DNA from: Chaetoceros tenuissimus
Lineage: Eukaryota > Bacillariophyta > Thalassiosirophyceae > Chaetocerotales > Chaetocerotaceae
DNA: 64,000 nt
Direction: 5' to 3'
Assembly: GCA_021927905.1 (NCBI GenBank)
Contig: BLLK01000027.1
Span: 372,001 to 436,000 of the forward strand
The notes beneath the pieces were generated by a model that made no database searches, had not been told where the DNA came from, and saw nothing but the letters and a program-made list of their open reading frames with translations. Below, in pieces: positions 1 to 10,401 of this stretch. Both the position numbers and the translations under genes were made by a program. Each line of letters opens with the position of its first letter. Within the stretch, counting starts at the first letter, position 1.

Positions 1-300
1 AGCTGGGAGTTGCTTTAGATTGGATAATGACCCTAGCAATCCTTTTGTCCATTCATAATAAGGCATGAAAGTCAGAGGCTGATTTTCTTGGAGAGAGCAT
101 TTCCAAGGGACTCCGCAAAGATTATTTGACTGAGCTGCAGTATTGGATAAGGCGGAGATCAGCCCATCTTCAATTGGCAATTGTTTTGACAAATCTATTT
201 TTGGATGTGGGACTGGTGGAGATTGAAATCCTTTGCATTGCCGAAATGCAAATAACTGGAGAACAACACTAGTAAGAATTTTAGGTTTTGCGCAAGTCAT
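1..300 (-). CDS. Unknown protein, N-terminal 100 residues (cut by window edge)
   Basis: The minus strand is open without a stop from an ATG at 298-300 to the window edge, so this is the 5' part of a gene. The N-terminus has a basic start, a short hydrophobic stretch and a Phe-rich region (LFAFRQCKGF) that could be a weak signal peptide with a plastid-type Phe motif. Further on it reads FMPYYEWTKGLLGSL. I recognise no family. It is divergent from nothing nearby: the spacer to the next gene (301-622) holds its own promoter and the 3' end of the F-box gene. Coding is inferred from 100 open codons starting at an ATG, so confidence is moderate. Confidence 0.45.
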   Translation of the reverse strand, partial: MTCAKPKILTSVVLQLFAFRQCKGFQSPPVPHPKIDLSKQLPIEDGLISALSNTAAQSNNLCGVPWKCSLQENQPLTFMPYYEWTKGLLGSLSNLKQLPA

Positions 301-622
301 ATGGCTGTTGTTTTGTATATGATAGAATACTCTTTATGGTCATATCCTCCTCCTCTTCCGATAAGAAAAGACAAGATCATCTGTGATGATCGTTGTGTTT
401 TTTCTTTTTCAATCGTATATCATCTTGAAAAAGTAAAAAGTGTGTCTTGGAAAAAGCAGATAATTACGTCACGACCGTTATTATCTTCACAATGACGTTT
501 CAAGTTTCTATGAGCTAATGGATCAACGAAAACCCTCGCGACGTACAAAATTTATGAATCCCACACCGTAGAATCAACAACATTTTAAATTTCGAGTTAA
601 TTTTATAGTTATGACTCGAAGA
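301..622. other. Spacer: promoter side of the edge gene, 3' side of the F-box gene
   Basis: No convincing gene. The plus-strand frame at 301-495 has no start context or family resemblance and is probably chance. The interval should hold the promoter of the minus-strand gene beginning at 300 and the 3' end of the F-box transcript. Confidence 0.5.
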
Positions 623-2080
623 TCATAGCCGCCAATGGCGTAAGAACCGAAAAGGTTGCACTGGTACATCATATTCCACCAAATCTCTACTCCAGTATTC
701 GTCAAAGTCGTTACTTATGCTGCTTTGATGCTTTTCAAATTTGAGAGCCCAGAACCTTCCTACTGCTCCCTCCGCTCCATTCTCCAAAATCTTAAGAAAC
801 ATTCTAACATGATGCCATGGATGCTCTACTTTCACAGTCACAATATCTTTCTGAATTTCATAGGTCCCAAAAACTGTTTGGATATGGGTTGGTAGTCCTG
901 CTTTTACTTTCTTGAAAGCTGGAATCATCTCATGCGGCGGCCTTGGTGTCAACGCATACAATACCTTCCCATCTTCATAGAAATCAAGGTATCTATAGTA
1001 TGTCGTTTCTAAAATTGCCCCTAATGGGACCTCAGTCCACATATCGCGTTGCACCTTTTTTATTTTCGAGGTTTTGAGAATATAAAGACCAGCGCCAGTT
1101 TTCACTCTAAATCGTTGTTCCAACATATTTCTGTAACTTCCGAATCGGGCTACATGTAACGCTTTTCTTTTGCTTTGCTTAAGATAGGCTCGCTTACACA
1201 ATTCTTTATACGCAAGTTCACTTCTCGTGAAACTCTTCCAGTGTGGAGACACAAGTGCGCATACGGCAAACTGTTCAGTAGAGATGTAGGAGAAAATATT
1301 ATGTAAGATAAGTTCATCAGGCAACATAACTATCAATCCACCTTCATTGACATCACGATCATCTTCTTCATTTTCGACATCAAGAAGTATGTCATCATCT
1401 TCCGAAGAAGAAACTGATTCTTCTCCATCTTTGGCTGGTAATTTGGAGTCCATAGCATCATTCTTTCCTGCTCTTTTTGCAACCATGGGTAAACCATACC
1501 TTTCTGGTCTTTTCTCCAGTTCATACAAGTCTTCATTTTTGTACATTGCATCATTTGAGTTATTTCTTACTGCAGATGACTGCATAGACATTTCATTTGC
1601 GTCATCGTCTGCATGCAATGCCCTCGACAGAATGACTTCCTCTTCAAAGGCTCCAATTGTTTTAAATCCATTTTGCTCAGCAATATCTTTTCTCTCTTTA
1701 TGTGGCAGCATGTGCCACAGAGGCCATGTTAACTAGTTAGGGTTAGGGTTAGGAAAAAGAGATCATGAGAAGTCAAAAGAATGAGACATGAGAATTGAAA
1801 AAGAAGGAGACTTCACATCATGTGACTCAAATTCAGAAATGTTCAAAATCAGAATGTGAACTGACTCTTAGCCACATACCTCAAAATCATCTGACCCATT
1901 AGCAGTACGGATATATATAGGATTCAAAATTGTTCCTCCATCATCTGATTTCCGATGTCCTGGTGTATTTGATATTGTCAGTGATTCTCGGATTGCATCT
2001 GACAAAGATTTCTCATACAACTCTTCTTCGCTATCCTCATTTTTCGAAACCGACAGAGATTTCTTTTTGGAACTACTCAT
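623..2080 (-). CDS. FBXO9-like F-box protein (2 exons)
   Basis: Predicted substrate-receptor subunit of an SCF ubiquitin ligase. Exon 1 is 2080-1880 (ATG at 2080; donor GTATGT at 1879). Exon 2 is 1732-623 (acceptor CTAG before 1732). Both junctions are phase 0 and give about 436 residues. The F-box starts at LPDELILHNIFSYIS. The C-terminal half follows the FBXO9/Hrt3 pattern: GAGLYILKTSKI, TYYRYLDFYEDGKVLYALTP, then GTYEIQKDIV and a final R-x-L. The first 70 residues are acidic and Ser-rich with a UIM-like stretch (SLSDAIRESL). The intron's 3' end is built from a TTAGGG-type repeat. The gene is divergent from the transporter gene at 2722, with a MITE between them. Family call is confident; the exon-1 join is inferred. 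Confidence 0.8.
1737..1753 (+). repeat. Short telomere-like repeat (TTAGGG)2.8 inside an intron
   Basis: Two full TTAGGG units and a partial third, directly beside the F-box gene's 3' splice site. Read on the gene's strand it is CCCTAA repeated, so it supplies several CTAAC branch-point-like words followed by the acceptor CTAG. Confidence 0.8.
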
Positions 2081-2337
2081 GAGCTATTCTGTATGTTGAG
2101 AGAAAACTATAAATTCACAAGAGATATCTATTTGCTTGGTTTTAGCGTTTCGAAATGGACGAATGAGAGGAAACAGCAGACAAATTGTTGATCCAAAAAA
2201 TTCTTCTTTGTGTGTGGATGATGATGCGATGAGAGAGATGAATGACGAAGATGGACAAAAATGATGCATTTATTGCGTAGACACGCCAATAGGTTTCAAG
2301 CTCTTTTTTAAGATACACGTCATTGTCATCCACCCAC

Positions 2338-2645
2338 ATCTCACTTAAGGCTATTGTATGTAAGCAGGACGCTCGGCAGGATCCTCAAAAATTCCAAAAT
2401 CAGGCCGGGTGAGGCCGGGTATGGGGCCGCTGTCAATTGGAGTATAATAGCTGTCATTGACACAGGACTGAGCATTGCAATGTCATTGACACGGGACTGA
2501 CTATTACAATGACAATAACAGTCTAACAAAATGGGTGGCTGTGAGTGGATTTTATCCATGTAGGAGTCCGGGATTACGGGGGCGGCCGAATTTGGCGGCC
2601 GAATAGGTCTCCAACCCGTCCTGCTTACATAGCCTTAATCTCACT
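2338..2645. mobile_element. hAT-type MITE, 292 bp, with 8-bp target-site duplication
   Basis: The element spans 2346-2637. Its ends are inverted repeats: the left end begins TAAGGCTAT, then an extra TGTA, then TGTAAGCAGGACG; the right end is the complement of TAAGGCTATGTAAGCAGGACG. It is bounded by a perfect 8-bp direct repeat ATCTCACT (2338-2345 and 2638-2645). An 8-bp duplication and termini fitting YARNG are typical of hAT transposons. No transposase is encoded, so it is non-autonomous. It contains two imperfect tandem copies of a 28-bp unit starting TGTCATTGACAC near 2454 and 2481, and a doubled GGCGGCCGAAT near its right end. It is more GC-rich than its surroundings and sits about 85 bp before the ATG of the next gene. 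Confidence 0.88.
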
Positions 2646-2721
2646 CTCTCATCTCTCTCATCTCCCATCTCTTTTTTCTACCGATCGTTGAGATTGCTGC
2701 TTGAGTTCATTGTGTACATCC

Positions 2722-3900
2722 ATGTTCATTCAAAGCATACTACCATCGATTTCAAATGATTCATTTCAAGCAGCTGCGACTGCCATGTCTGAATTGACAA
2801 CTGCTGGATGTATTGGGTCTGGTTGCGTAAAGCTTGGCTTTCTTGATTCTACAATAGTCTCTTCACTTGCAAAGAGCTGTTTCAGCATCTTTTTACCAAT
2901 GTTTCTCTGTACATCTATAATGAATACAATTGATCGCTTTGGTTTAGATAAGAAATCCTTAATGATGCCAGCGATTGCAGTAATACACTCCTTCTTGCTA
3001 TTCCAAATTGGTAAAAGTGTATTATTTCCTATATTTGATATTGATCCAGAATCTGTAGAGGGAAGAGCGACAAATGTTTGCTGCGCCTTTGGAAATTCAA
3101 GCGTTTTACCTCTGATTTTTGTGGACGCAATTTTTCGTAACTCATCAAAAGATATGTACCAAAAAGCAGTCTCTCAAATTTCATTGTACGTTCTTGGATG
3201 GTCACCATTTTTTTGGAAATTTGGGCAGGCTATCTTGTTAGGTAGACAGAAAGCTGAATTTCAAACTGAGAAATCAGAAATTACTTTTTCTACAGTTTTC
3301 TCTGCATTGAAGTCATTGTTACCACTTCCAGTTCTAGGGATCACTCTTGGAATCATAATTGCATCGATACCACAATTGAAGAATCTTTTCATGGTATCAA
3401 ACACTAATCAGAACCCACCGTTTAAGGTTATTCTTAACAGTTTTCAGAATTTTGGAAAAGCATACAATCCAGTGGCTCTCATAGTACTGACTGCTTCCCT
3501 AGCTCTTAGTGGTAGTACAAATAAAAGTCAGAGCAACACTGTTGATATTGACACACAGTCTTTGAATGAAAAAGACATACCACTCCTTAACAGATGGCTT
3601 TGTGTGTCTATCACGCGTTTTATTATCTCACCAATGATCATGATTCTGATTCTACAAACTTGTCATAGAAAGGGCATGTTTGGGGCAATTGACGACCCCA
3701 AAGATGCAATGATTTGGTTTGTAAATATGCTTGAGGCAGTGATGCCTCCAGCCCAAAATTCGGTCTTGATGCTACAGGTTGGAGAAAAACCTCATGAAGC
3801 AAGTAGATTGGCAAGATTCTTATTCACAATGTATTGTTCAGCAATGATACCGTTAGTATTCTTTCTGACAATTCTTTTGGAAAAGTGCAGTCTAATATGA
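2722..3900 (+). CDS. PIN-likes (auxin efflux carrier/Mem_trans family) transporter
   Basis: Multi-pass membrane carrier of 392 residues, related to eukaryotic PIN-LIKES and bacterial auxin-efflux-carrier-family proteins; the substrate in algae is not settled. About ten hydrophobic segments flank a central polar loop. Family hallmarks are the Asn-rich CCAFGNSSVLPLIF stretch in the N-terminal half and, in the C-terminal half, NPVALIVLTASLAL, ITRFIISPMIM and MPPAQNSVLMLQ, matching the conserved P-x-A-x-N region. The first ATG in frame is at 2722; the frame is open a few codons upstream only through non-ATG codons. A MITE occupies most of its upstream region, so promoter elements may come from that element. 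It is convergent with the gene at 3968-4702. Confidence 0.75.
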   Translation: MFIQSILPSISNDSFQAAATAMSELTTAGCIGSGCVKLGFLDSTIVSSLAKSCFSIFLPMFLCTSIMNTIDRFGLDKKSLMMPAIAVIHSFLLFQIGKSVLFPIFDIDPESVEGRATNVCCAFGNSSVLPLIFVDAIFRNSSKDMYQKAVSQISLYVLGWSPFFWKFGQAILLGRQKAEFQTEKSEITFSTVFSALKSLLPLPVLGITLGIIIASIPQLKNLFMVSNTNQNPPFKVILNSFQNFGKAYNPVALIVLTASLALSGSTNKSQSNTVDIDTQSLNEKDIPLLNRWLCVSITRFIISPMIMILILQTCHRKGMFGAIDDPKDAMIWFVNMLEAVMPPAQNSVLMLQVGEKPHEASRLARFLFTMYCSAMIPLVFFLTILLEKCSLI

Positions 3901-3967
3901 AATAATTTAATATAACAGCTACCAGTTATTAAACAGTCATGATCATGTTTCTTCAAATATGCGGTGC

Positions 3968-4702
3968 CTATGATTCCACTCTCTTTCGTTTCAGAGATCC
4001 ATCTACAACAGTGTCTGTCTGCTGCTCCCCAACCTTTCCCTGTCTACGCTCTTTTTCTACTCGTAATATGTCCCTAAGCAAGTTTCGTCTTTCGATTGCT
4101 AATCTCATTTCAAGCCGCGATGAATACATATTTGCTGCTTCTTCTTGTTTATCTTCATCATCTCTTCTTTTTTCTGATTTCTCTGTTGCATCCAATTTCT
4201 TTTCATTATTGGCGTGTTCATTATCCATGCGCCTTTGGTCTGAGGAGTAGTTGAGTATGAACTTTGAATGCGGAGCTAGTAGAGCATGTATTTGTTGCAA
4301 CTTTCCTTGGAAGTCTTTTCCATTACGTTTGATTCTTAGGTGGCGGTGCTCTTCTTCATATTTTTTAGAAGATACATTTGACGAATTCGTTTCATCGTCA
4401 GAAGTTTGATTCTTATCATCAACGTCACTTGCAGTAGGAGAAGAACCTGTTTCCAATATTTCTTTCTCAATCATATTGTCTCCCTGAGCCATGGCTGCAA
4501 ATTGATCCGTAGTATCTGCACAGACAGAAAGTAGCTGCAAAGTTAGAGTCTCCGCCTTCTCCAAATCAACGAGAGCTTGATTCTTGTTTATTTTTCTCTT
4601 TTCCAAAATCTCATTTATTGTGATCTTCGGTTTCGTTGATTTTGGTGAAGCGGAAGGAGCCTGTAAATTTTTGCCCTTTCCAAAATTCTTTCCTTTACCC
4701 AT
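3968..4702 (-). CDS. Possible Mediator subunit 11-like nuclear protein
   Basis: 244 residues from ATG at 4702. The N-terminus is a Lys/Gly-rich basic tail. Residues about 28-75 form a predicted amphipathic helix (ALVDLEKAETLTLQLLSVCA) whose spacing resembles the first helix of Med11, and a second helix (FQGKLQQIHALLAPHSKFIL) fits the next Med11 helix. Between them is an acidic Ser-rich linker; the C-terminal 90 residues are strongly charged and probably coiled coil, ending in KRKR. If correct it belongs to the Mediator head module. The match is weak, and a general charged nuclear protein is equally possible. It is divergent from the lumen-protein gene at 5033. Confidence 0.4.
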   Translation of the reverse strand: MGKGKNFGKGKNLQAPSASPKSTKPKITINEILEKRKINKNQALVDLEKAETLTLQLLSVCADTTDQFAAMAQGDNMIEKEILETGSSPTASDVDDKNQTSDDETNSSNVSSKKYEEEHRHLRIKRNGKDFQGKLQQIHALLAPHSKFILNYSSDQRRMDNEHANNEKKLDATEKSEKRRDDEDKQEEAANMYSSRLEMRLAIERRNLLRDILRVEKERRQGKVGEQQTDTVVDGSLKRKRVES

Positions 4703-5032
4703 CTTTCTAATTTTTCACCCCAATTCTTATAAAATGATTTGTATGTGATCTTTTAGCTTCAATTTAGGGGATAGATATGAATCATGGAGTTGATTTCATC
4801 TAGGGGTACATTGAAAATAATAGTGAGAGTTCACACCACTTCAATACGGGAGTATCTTGTCTAGCTAGAGACTAGCCGTATAAATAAATTTGCCGCCAAC
4901 ACATCACACATCATCATTGTAGAACGACCACGTTTTCGATGTTCTTTTCTCCAACATCTTTATTCTCTGTGTAATGCAACTCTTTCCAAAATTACTTTTA
5001 AGCATAATCTTATTTCGTTTTCAGATAGCAAG
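4703..5032. other. Divergent promoter spacer
   Basis: Shared upstream region of the minus gene starting at 4702 and the plus gene starting at 5033. Apart from the candidate TATA box and a pyrimidine-rich stretch ending in CAG eight bases before the ATG (possibly a 5'-UTR intron acceptor), nothing distinct is visible. Confidence 0.5.
4879..4887 (+). promoter_or_regulatory. Candidate TATA box for the gene at 5033
   Basis: TATAAATAA lies about 146 bp before the ATG at 5033. It is just downstream of a CTAGCTAG palindrome and upstream of a ccaacacatcacacatcatc tract that could be the transcription start region. Assigned by motif only. Confidence 0.3.
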
Positions 5033-5500
5033 ATGGTTCGACTCATTTCATCTCTCTTTGTTGTTTCCGCACTTAGCTCTCAGCTTTGTGTGAGTGGTTT
5101 CGGTGTGGATAAATCTAATTCTCAAGTGACAAAAATAGATAGAAGAAATGCCTTTGGAATCATTGGTTCCATGATTACAGGGGCTGCAGCATTGCCGTCT
5201 GTTTCCAATGCGGTGGCTTTCAAAGTCGGCCCAAGTAGTCCCTTCACCGGATTTTACGACGACCCTAATCATCCAGGTTGTCTACGTTCCGTCAAAGTTT
5301 TGGGTGCGCCATTGAGAGCAGATGGAACAAGACCTGCAAATCCAATTATCGAAGTTATTGGATATGATGGAAATGGTTCTAGTAATGTTTGTACTGAACG
5401 TCCTACCAGATCTGATTTATGGAAGATTCAAGGGAAAATGAAGTCTAATACTGAAGCTATTATTGACTTTAGTCCTAAAGGGGGTCCAAGCAACCTTTAG
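5033..5500 (+). CDS. Plastid thylakoid-lumen protein, unknown function
   Basis: 155 residues from the ATG at 5033. A signal peptide (hydrophobic residues 4-20) leads to SGFG, the Phe motif used for diatom plastid import. Next comes a twin-arginine segment (DRRNAFG), a hydrophobic run and ALPSVSNA, the layout of a Tat-type thylakoid-transfer domain. The mature part begins near FKVGPSSPFTGFYDDPNHPGC and has conserved-looking Cys residues. I recognise it only as a type of small lumenal protein, with no assigned function. The C-terminus (SPKGGPSNL then TAG) seems abrupt, so the true 3' end may differ. It is convergent with the long minus-strand gene whose 3' end is near 5651. Confidence 0.6.
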   Translation: MVRLISSLFVVSALSSQLCVSGFGVDKSNSQVTKIDRRNAFGIIGSMITGAAALPSVSNAVAFKVGPSSPFTGFYDDPNHPGCLRSVKVLGAPLRADGTRPANPIIEVIGYDGNGSSNVCTERPTRSDLWKIQGKMKSNTEAIIDFSPKGGPSNL

Positions 5501-5650
5501 GTAATCCTTGGTGTCTTCATTTTGAACAGGCTCGTCGTTAGCAATCTCTTCTGGTGTGGTTACAACAGATGGATCTGGTTCAGCACCTGCATCATCCAAT
5601 ACAATAATAGTGACAACAGAGAGGGTACCCCATTGACATCAAAAGCTATT

Positions 5651-8600
5651 TTACGATTGTTCTACTTCTCTACTATGAGCATACCCCTTTCTAATGCGAA
5701 GTCTGGTTTCCCCATGAAACTTTTCATTACAACCCAAAATATACAGTGAATAATTGTACTTTGCTGATTCATCAGTCTGTTCAGCTGTATGGTTTTCTTG
5801 TCCTTGACCAAGCTTACACAAACTTGATACATTGATTCCTTCGTTACTTTCCACAATCTTGTAATATAAAGCTCGTTCTCCTCTGTCTACTGGCAAATTA
5901 TCGTCGCTTTTTCTATACTTCACATTCTTGATTCGAAATACAATGATACCGAATTCATGTATATTATCAAATTCTTTCTCGTTCCACCAAAATCCACTTT
6001 TATATACCCCCTTCATCTTATTCAGAATATGAGTTATATCATTTTTTGCTCCATCGGTGAAATGCTGGATAGTCGCACCAACATCAAACATTGACCGTGA
6101 ACCCAAAAACTTTTTCGTCATATCTAAATCAAAGATTGTGTTGAGAGCATCCTCAATCTTGTAGTCAAATGCCAAGTCGACCTCATAAACCTGGCAATTA
6201 TAGGGTACTTTTATGATCAAATAGGATTGTTATTAGTTCGAGGTTTGATATTTGCTTTTTAAAAATACAATTCTTTTGCTTACCTGCATTTGTTTGTCCA
6301 GTTCTAACATTTCGAATGTGAACTTCTGTTTCACAGTGTTTGTCTAAATCAGACGAACTACTATGAATCGAAATGCAATGATCACATATCATAAATTCAT
6401 GACCACAACCAATGTTGTCACACTTAGCTTCGTCGGTATTTCCAATTCTTCTTACAATTCCTGGTAAGCAATCTGGGCAGATAAACTTGTCTTTTTCATT
6501 TTCGTGGTTGACTTTTGTTCTTGTTACACCAGTTAGTGGAACCTCTACACCTCTTATTTTCATTTTTATTTCAGGCTCCATTCTCCAATCCGAGGGATGA
6601 TCCATATGGACTTCTCTATCATTGCTAAGGCCTTTTTCTAAACGTCGAATAAAATCTTGGAATTCCTCATCTGTCCAATTTCGAGTGTCAACATATTGTT
6701 GAGCAAAAGCAATTGCCAAAGTTTTGGGGTCAGATGTTATCTCGTCCGCCATGGGTCTGATTTTTGGTGTTGCGAATAATTCTGTTTCATCAAAACAGTA
6801 AGGATGTATGGTTTTCTGTCTTTTCATCGAAGTTGTTTCATACCTGAAAAGTCGCTTTTGATCCAATGGAATGATAATGTTGCATTTTCTGCATCGACAG
6901 GTTGATGCAAGATGAGACCTACTGTTTCCAATATCATATTGCCATTTCGAACGGTCAATGTCATCTATTACATTTCCAGTGTTTACAACACGTGATCGAG
7001 AAGTATCATTATCATTGACAGATGAGTCACTGTCTGAGTTGGTGATTGCTGAATCACCTTTATCTAAAGCAGATATAGATGTAGATGATATGATCCCTCC
7101 ATTCATGTCTGCACTTGCTCCATTCACTCTCATATATCTTCCATTGCCTAATGTATTCGAAGAACCATTACTCACACTCACAGATCCTCCATTGTCAGTG
7201 CCATATAGGTTTTGAGAAGATATAACACCATTGACTATATCAGGAAGAGTAGGGTTTTTGATAATGTCTTTTTTCATTAGAGGTGCTGGCCGAGTATCAA
7301 GATAATGAACTAAGACTAGACTTGCTGGAGTTAACCCTTTTTGGACTTCAGACTTTTTAGCAATAGGAGAGAGAGTAGATTCCGTTTCTGGATCGAGTAA
7401 ATGATAAGCTCTTTTTTGAAAAGTAGTACATGTGCTAGAATGCGTGTATACAACACCAATACGCAATTTCCCTCTTAATAGAAGCTTCTTGCGATTTTCT
7501 TTAACAACACTGGATTCCCCCCTTTTTTGCCATTGATGCCCATCTTGCTTATAATATCTAGTAACATTTCTATCGAATAGAAATATCTGACCTGAAGTTG
7601 GTGGAGAAGCAATTGGAGTTTTTGAGATATCAAGAATACGAGTAGGATTGTTTGGATCCAAAACAGCCTCGATTTCAGACAGCTATAACGAAGAGGGTTA
7701 GTGATATGACATGGCTCTTGCGAATATCGTGTGTGCAAATGAAATATTACTTACATTCAACCATCTTTGTGCAGCAATAGTTCTCACGTTTGCTGCATTC
7801 AAAATAGTAGAATTGAAATTGTTATCAATATTTGATACTAATGGTGGCATTGGAGGAAATAAATTCTCAGAGTTGTGAAAACCGATACTAGTGCTTGTTT
7901 CATTGTGATTTTCAATAGCAGTAATATTCACATTTGGCATAACAATATTTGAAACATCAGTATTCTCCTTTCCCTCTTCTTCATAGTTCCTAACATCATC
8001 AATCTTGAAAGAGTAAATGTGTAAGTGACGAGTCATTTAAAGAGAGAGCATAGAGAAACAATGTATCACTCACCTTCTCAATGTCATTGGTCAATATTGA
8101 TAATGCAATGCGATCCCTACATTGATTGACGTAGGTTTGATTGAATGACAATGAACGATCCACAGATAGGAAGTAGGCGAACATGCAAGTAAAGACCCCG
8201 CAATCGTAACCATTGTGTTGCTGAGGAATATTATCACCTTGATGACCGTATACAAACTCCCACTTTTCTAAATCTGGCATCTCTTCACCCTTTTTTGCTT
8301 TCCATTCGTCTTTCAGGTACTGGAAAAGACTGTCAACATACTTTTCCCCACTGCTACTCATTGAATCAAAGTATTGAATCTTCTTTTTCTGTACAAAAAC
8401 GACAGCACAAGTCCAATGTGATCCATTGACGTTACAAGCAAAAATCATTTTATCCAATTCAAAAATATCTTTACCCGGTACACTGTTTGACCATGATTTG
8501 ACGTTTTCGTAGCTATATTGGTTCGTGTCTTTTTCATCAAATAATTTTGTAAAAAAGAAGCTCAAAAAGAAGTGACTCCTCTTTCGTCCAGGAGTGACTG

Positions 8601-10401
8601 CGGAAAGTGCCTCGTCACGATTTGCAAGCAAACTAAAAAAGTAGTGTATGACTTCATCATTCAACCACTGACCGGGTCTTAATGTTTGCATAGATTGACG
8701 CTGCACAGAATCATTCCAGCTAACCGCTAGCTTTTCATTTAATGGTCCATGTCCATACAAAGCCTCATGGACTCTTTTCCTTTCTTCAAAGGACAACGGC
8801 TTCAGAAGAGCAGATTCTCCACTGGTAGAAGCAGCAGTCTCTTTACAGAAGCGAATTCCATGACCACCATCAACCATACCCATTCTTTTTGCAGCTTGTA
8901 CAAAGTATTGTTTAGATATGCCTGTGCCTCTTGAAGCTTTCAACTGCTCCAACTTCATCTTCAATTCAACTGGCACGAACCTGCACAGTTTGAAATGTTC
9001 GTTCTTTAGGTGAATGACAGCACGGTATATTCTCTCGATAGAAGATGGGAAACAAACAGCTCTATTCACCTTTTCAGACGGATGAATTGCTACACGACAG
9101 TGGATACAGCGAAGTCCAACTTGTCCGATAACTACTGGGCCTTTTCTCCCTGGTGTTGGAAACTTCACATCAAAATCAGTTGCAACAAAAACTTCAATAT
9201 TTTCTCTCGCAATGCATAGAGCTTCACTAAGAGAAAACTTGTCGTCAGGAAGTGAAAGAAGAAGAACTCCACTCGGAGTTCTCATTGAGGTTCCAATCCC
9301 CTCAGCATCTCTCTCAATTAATGCAGACTGCAAATAACGACCAGTAGACTCTCTTGACTGAGGTTCTGTTGTTGGTTTCTTACTAGAAGATGACGAATCA
9401 CCAGCGTATGGTACATGATGTTGAAAACTATTCACTGAAGTTGAAGAGTGTAGAATTTTGATATCCGGCTCTTCTTCTTCCTCCTTTCCAGTCTTTCCCC
9501 TTGACTTGAAAGGAAGAGATTCATCATTTCTCTTTCTCTTTCCATTTCCATTAATTTCTTCTACAATTCTAGCACGTTCTTCCTCTGACATATATATATG
9601 GTGAGAAACTGAGTTACACTGCCAAAAAGGATTTGAAGCAGGTAAGACTCCTGCCTCCTGCTTACTAGGAGACACATCCATTGTAGATGTACTGACATTC
9701 AATCCCTCACATGATTCTTGACTAGTCTGGACAGGAGCAATAGTATCATCACTTTGTAATTGTGTTTCTTCCTCCATTGGAAATTCAATTTCTGATATTT
9801 TTGGCCTTTGATCGCTGATGAAAGATCCATCATGTTCGTTGAAGGAAAATGATGATGGTTCTGATCCAGAGGGTGTGGGAGGTCTTCCAACCTTGATATA
9901 TGAAATCAAAAGATATATTGGGTGAGAAATTAGGTTCAAACTCAGACGTAAGGTTGAAGCATGTACAGCTATTCAAATGCTACTCACCATACTACCCACA
10001 TCCGAGGCATCATCATCAAATGTTAATTCATCATCAGTGTATACTGCTTCTTCCCATTCTGCATTTTCGCAATCATTGTCGTCTCCTTCCAACTCAAAAG
10101 GAACTTCATAGACACTTTCTTCTTCTGTTTCATGTATCACAATCGCGTGGAAAGGATCCATGACAAACCGAGGAATCAAACTGACATTTCCAAAATTAGG
10201 ATCTATATCTATCTTCTCCAAAGACTGATCATACTCCAATGTATTCTCTTCTAGATCTTCTTTTCGATCATCATTTGAATGTGATGAACTTCCCAGTTGC
10301 GGGAAAAAAAGAGAAGATGATGGTGGTTGCCTAAAGTCTCTTGGATTAGAGTTTGAATCATCATTAGCAATGACACCTTTTCGGCGTATACGCCATTTCA
10401 T
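5651..10401 (-). CDS. Predicted Ulp1/SENP cysteine protease-CG-1 (CAMTA-type) fusion, 5 exons
   Basis: Exons: 10401-9988, 9891-8074, 8003-7755, 7682-6284, 6207-5651; introns 96, 70, 72 and 76 bp, all GT-AG with matching phase; about 1478 residues. Exon 2 has a zinc-type region (GLRCIHCR ... HFKLC) and a C48 protease domain: WLNDEVIHYFF, catalytic His in GSHW, Asp in QYFDS, Gln in IPQQ, Cys in YDCGVF. This would remove SUMO or a similar modifier. Exons 3-4 together encode a CG-1 DNA-binding domain (AAQRWLN, GQIFLFDRNVTRYYKQDGHQW, LVLVHYLDT), followed by a Cys/His cluster (CPDC ... CDNIGCGHEFMICDHC). The start is uncertain: an ATG at 10659 is in frame but meets a TGA after 16 codons, so the next ATG at 10401 is used. 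The protease/CG-1 join depends on the 70-bp intron; if it is not spliced, these are two overlapping genes. Confidence 0.65.

Noticed and set aside
301-495. Small plus-strand ORF of 64 codons
   Set aside because: No family resemblance, no splice or start context, and it lies in a spacer where a promoter is needed.
6208-6284. Acceptor at CAG before GTTTATGAG for the last intron of the protease/CG-1 gene
   Set aside because: With the phase-1 donor it leads straight into TGA; the acceptor ATAAAAG 16 bases upstream keeps the frame.
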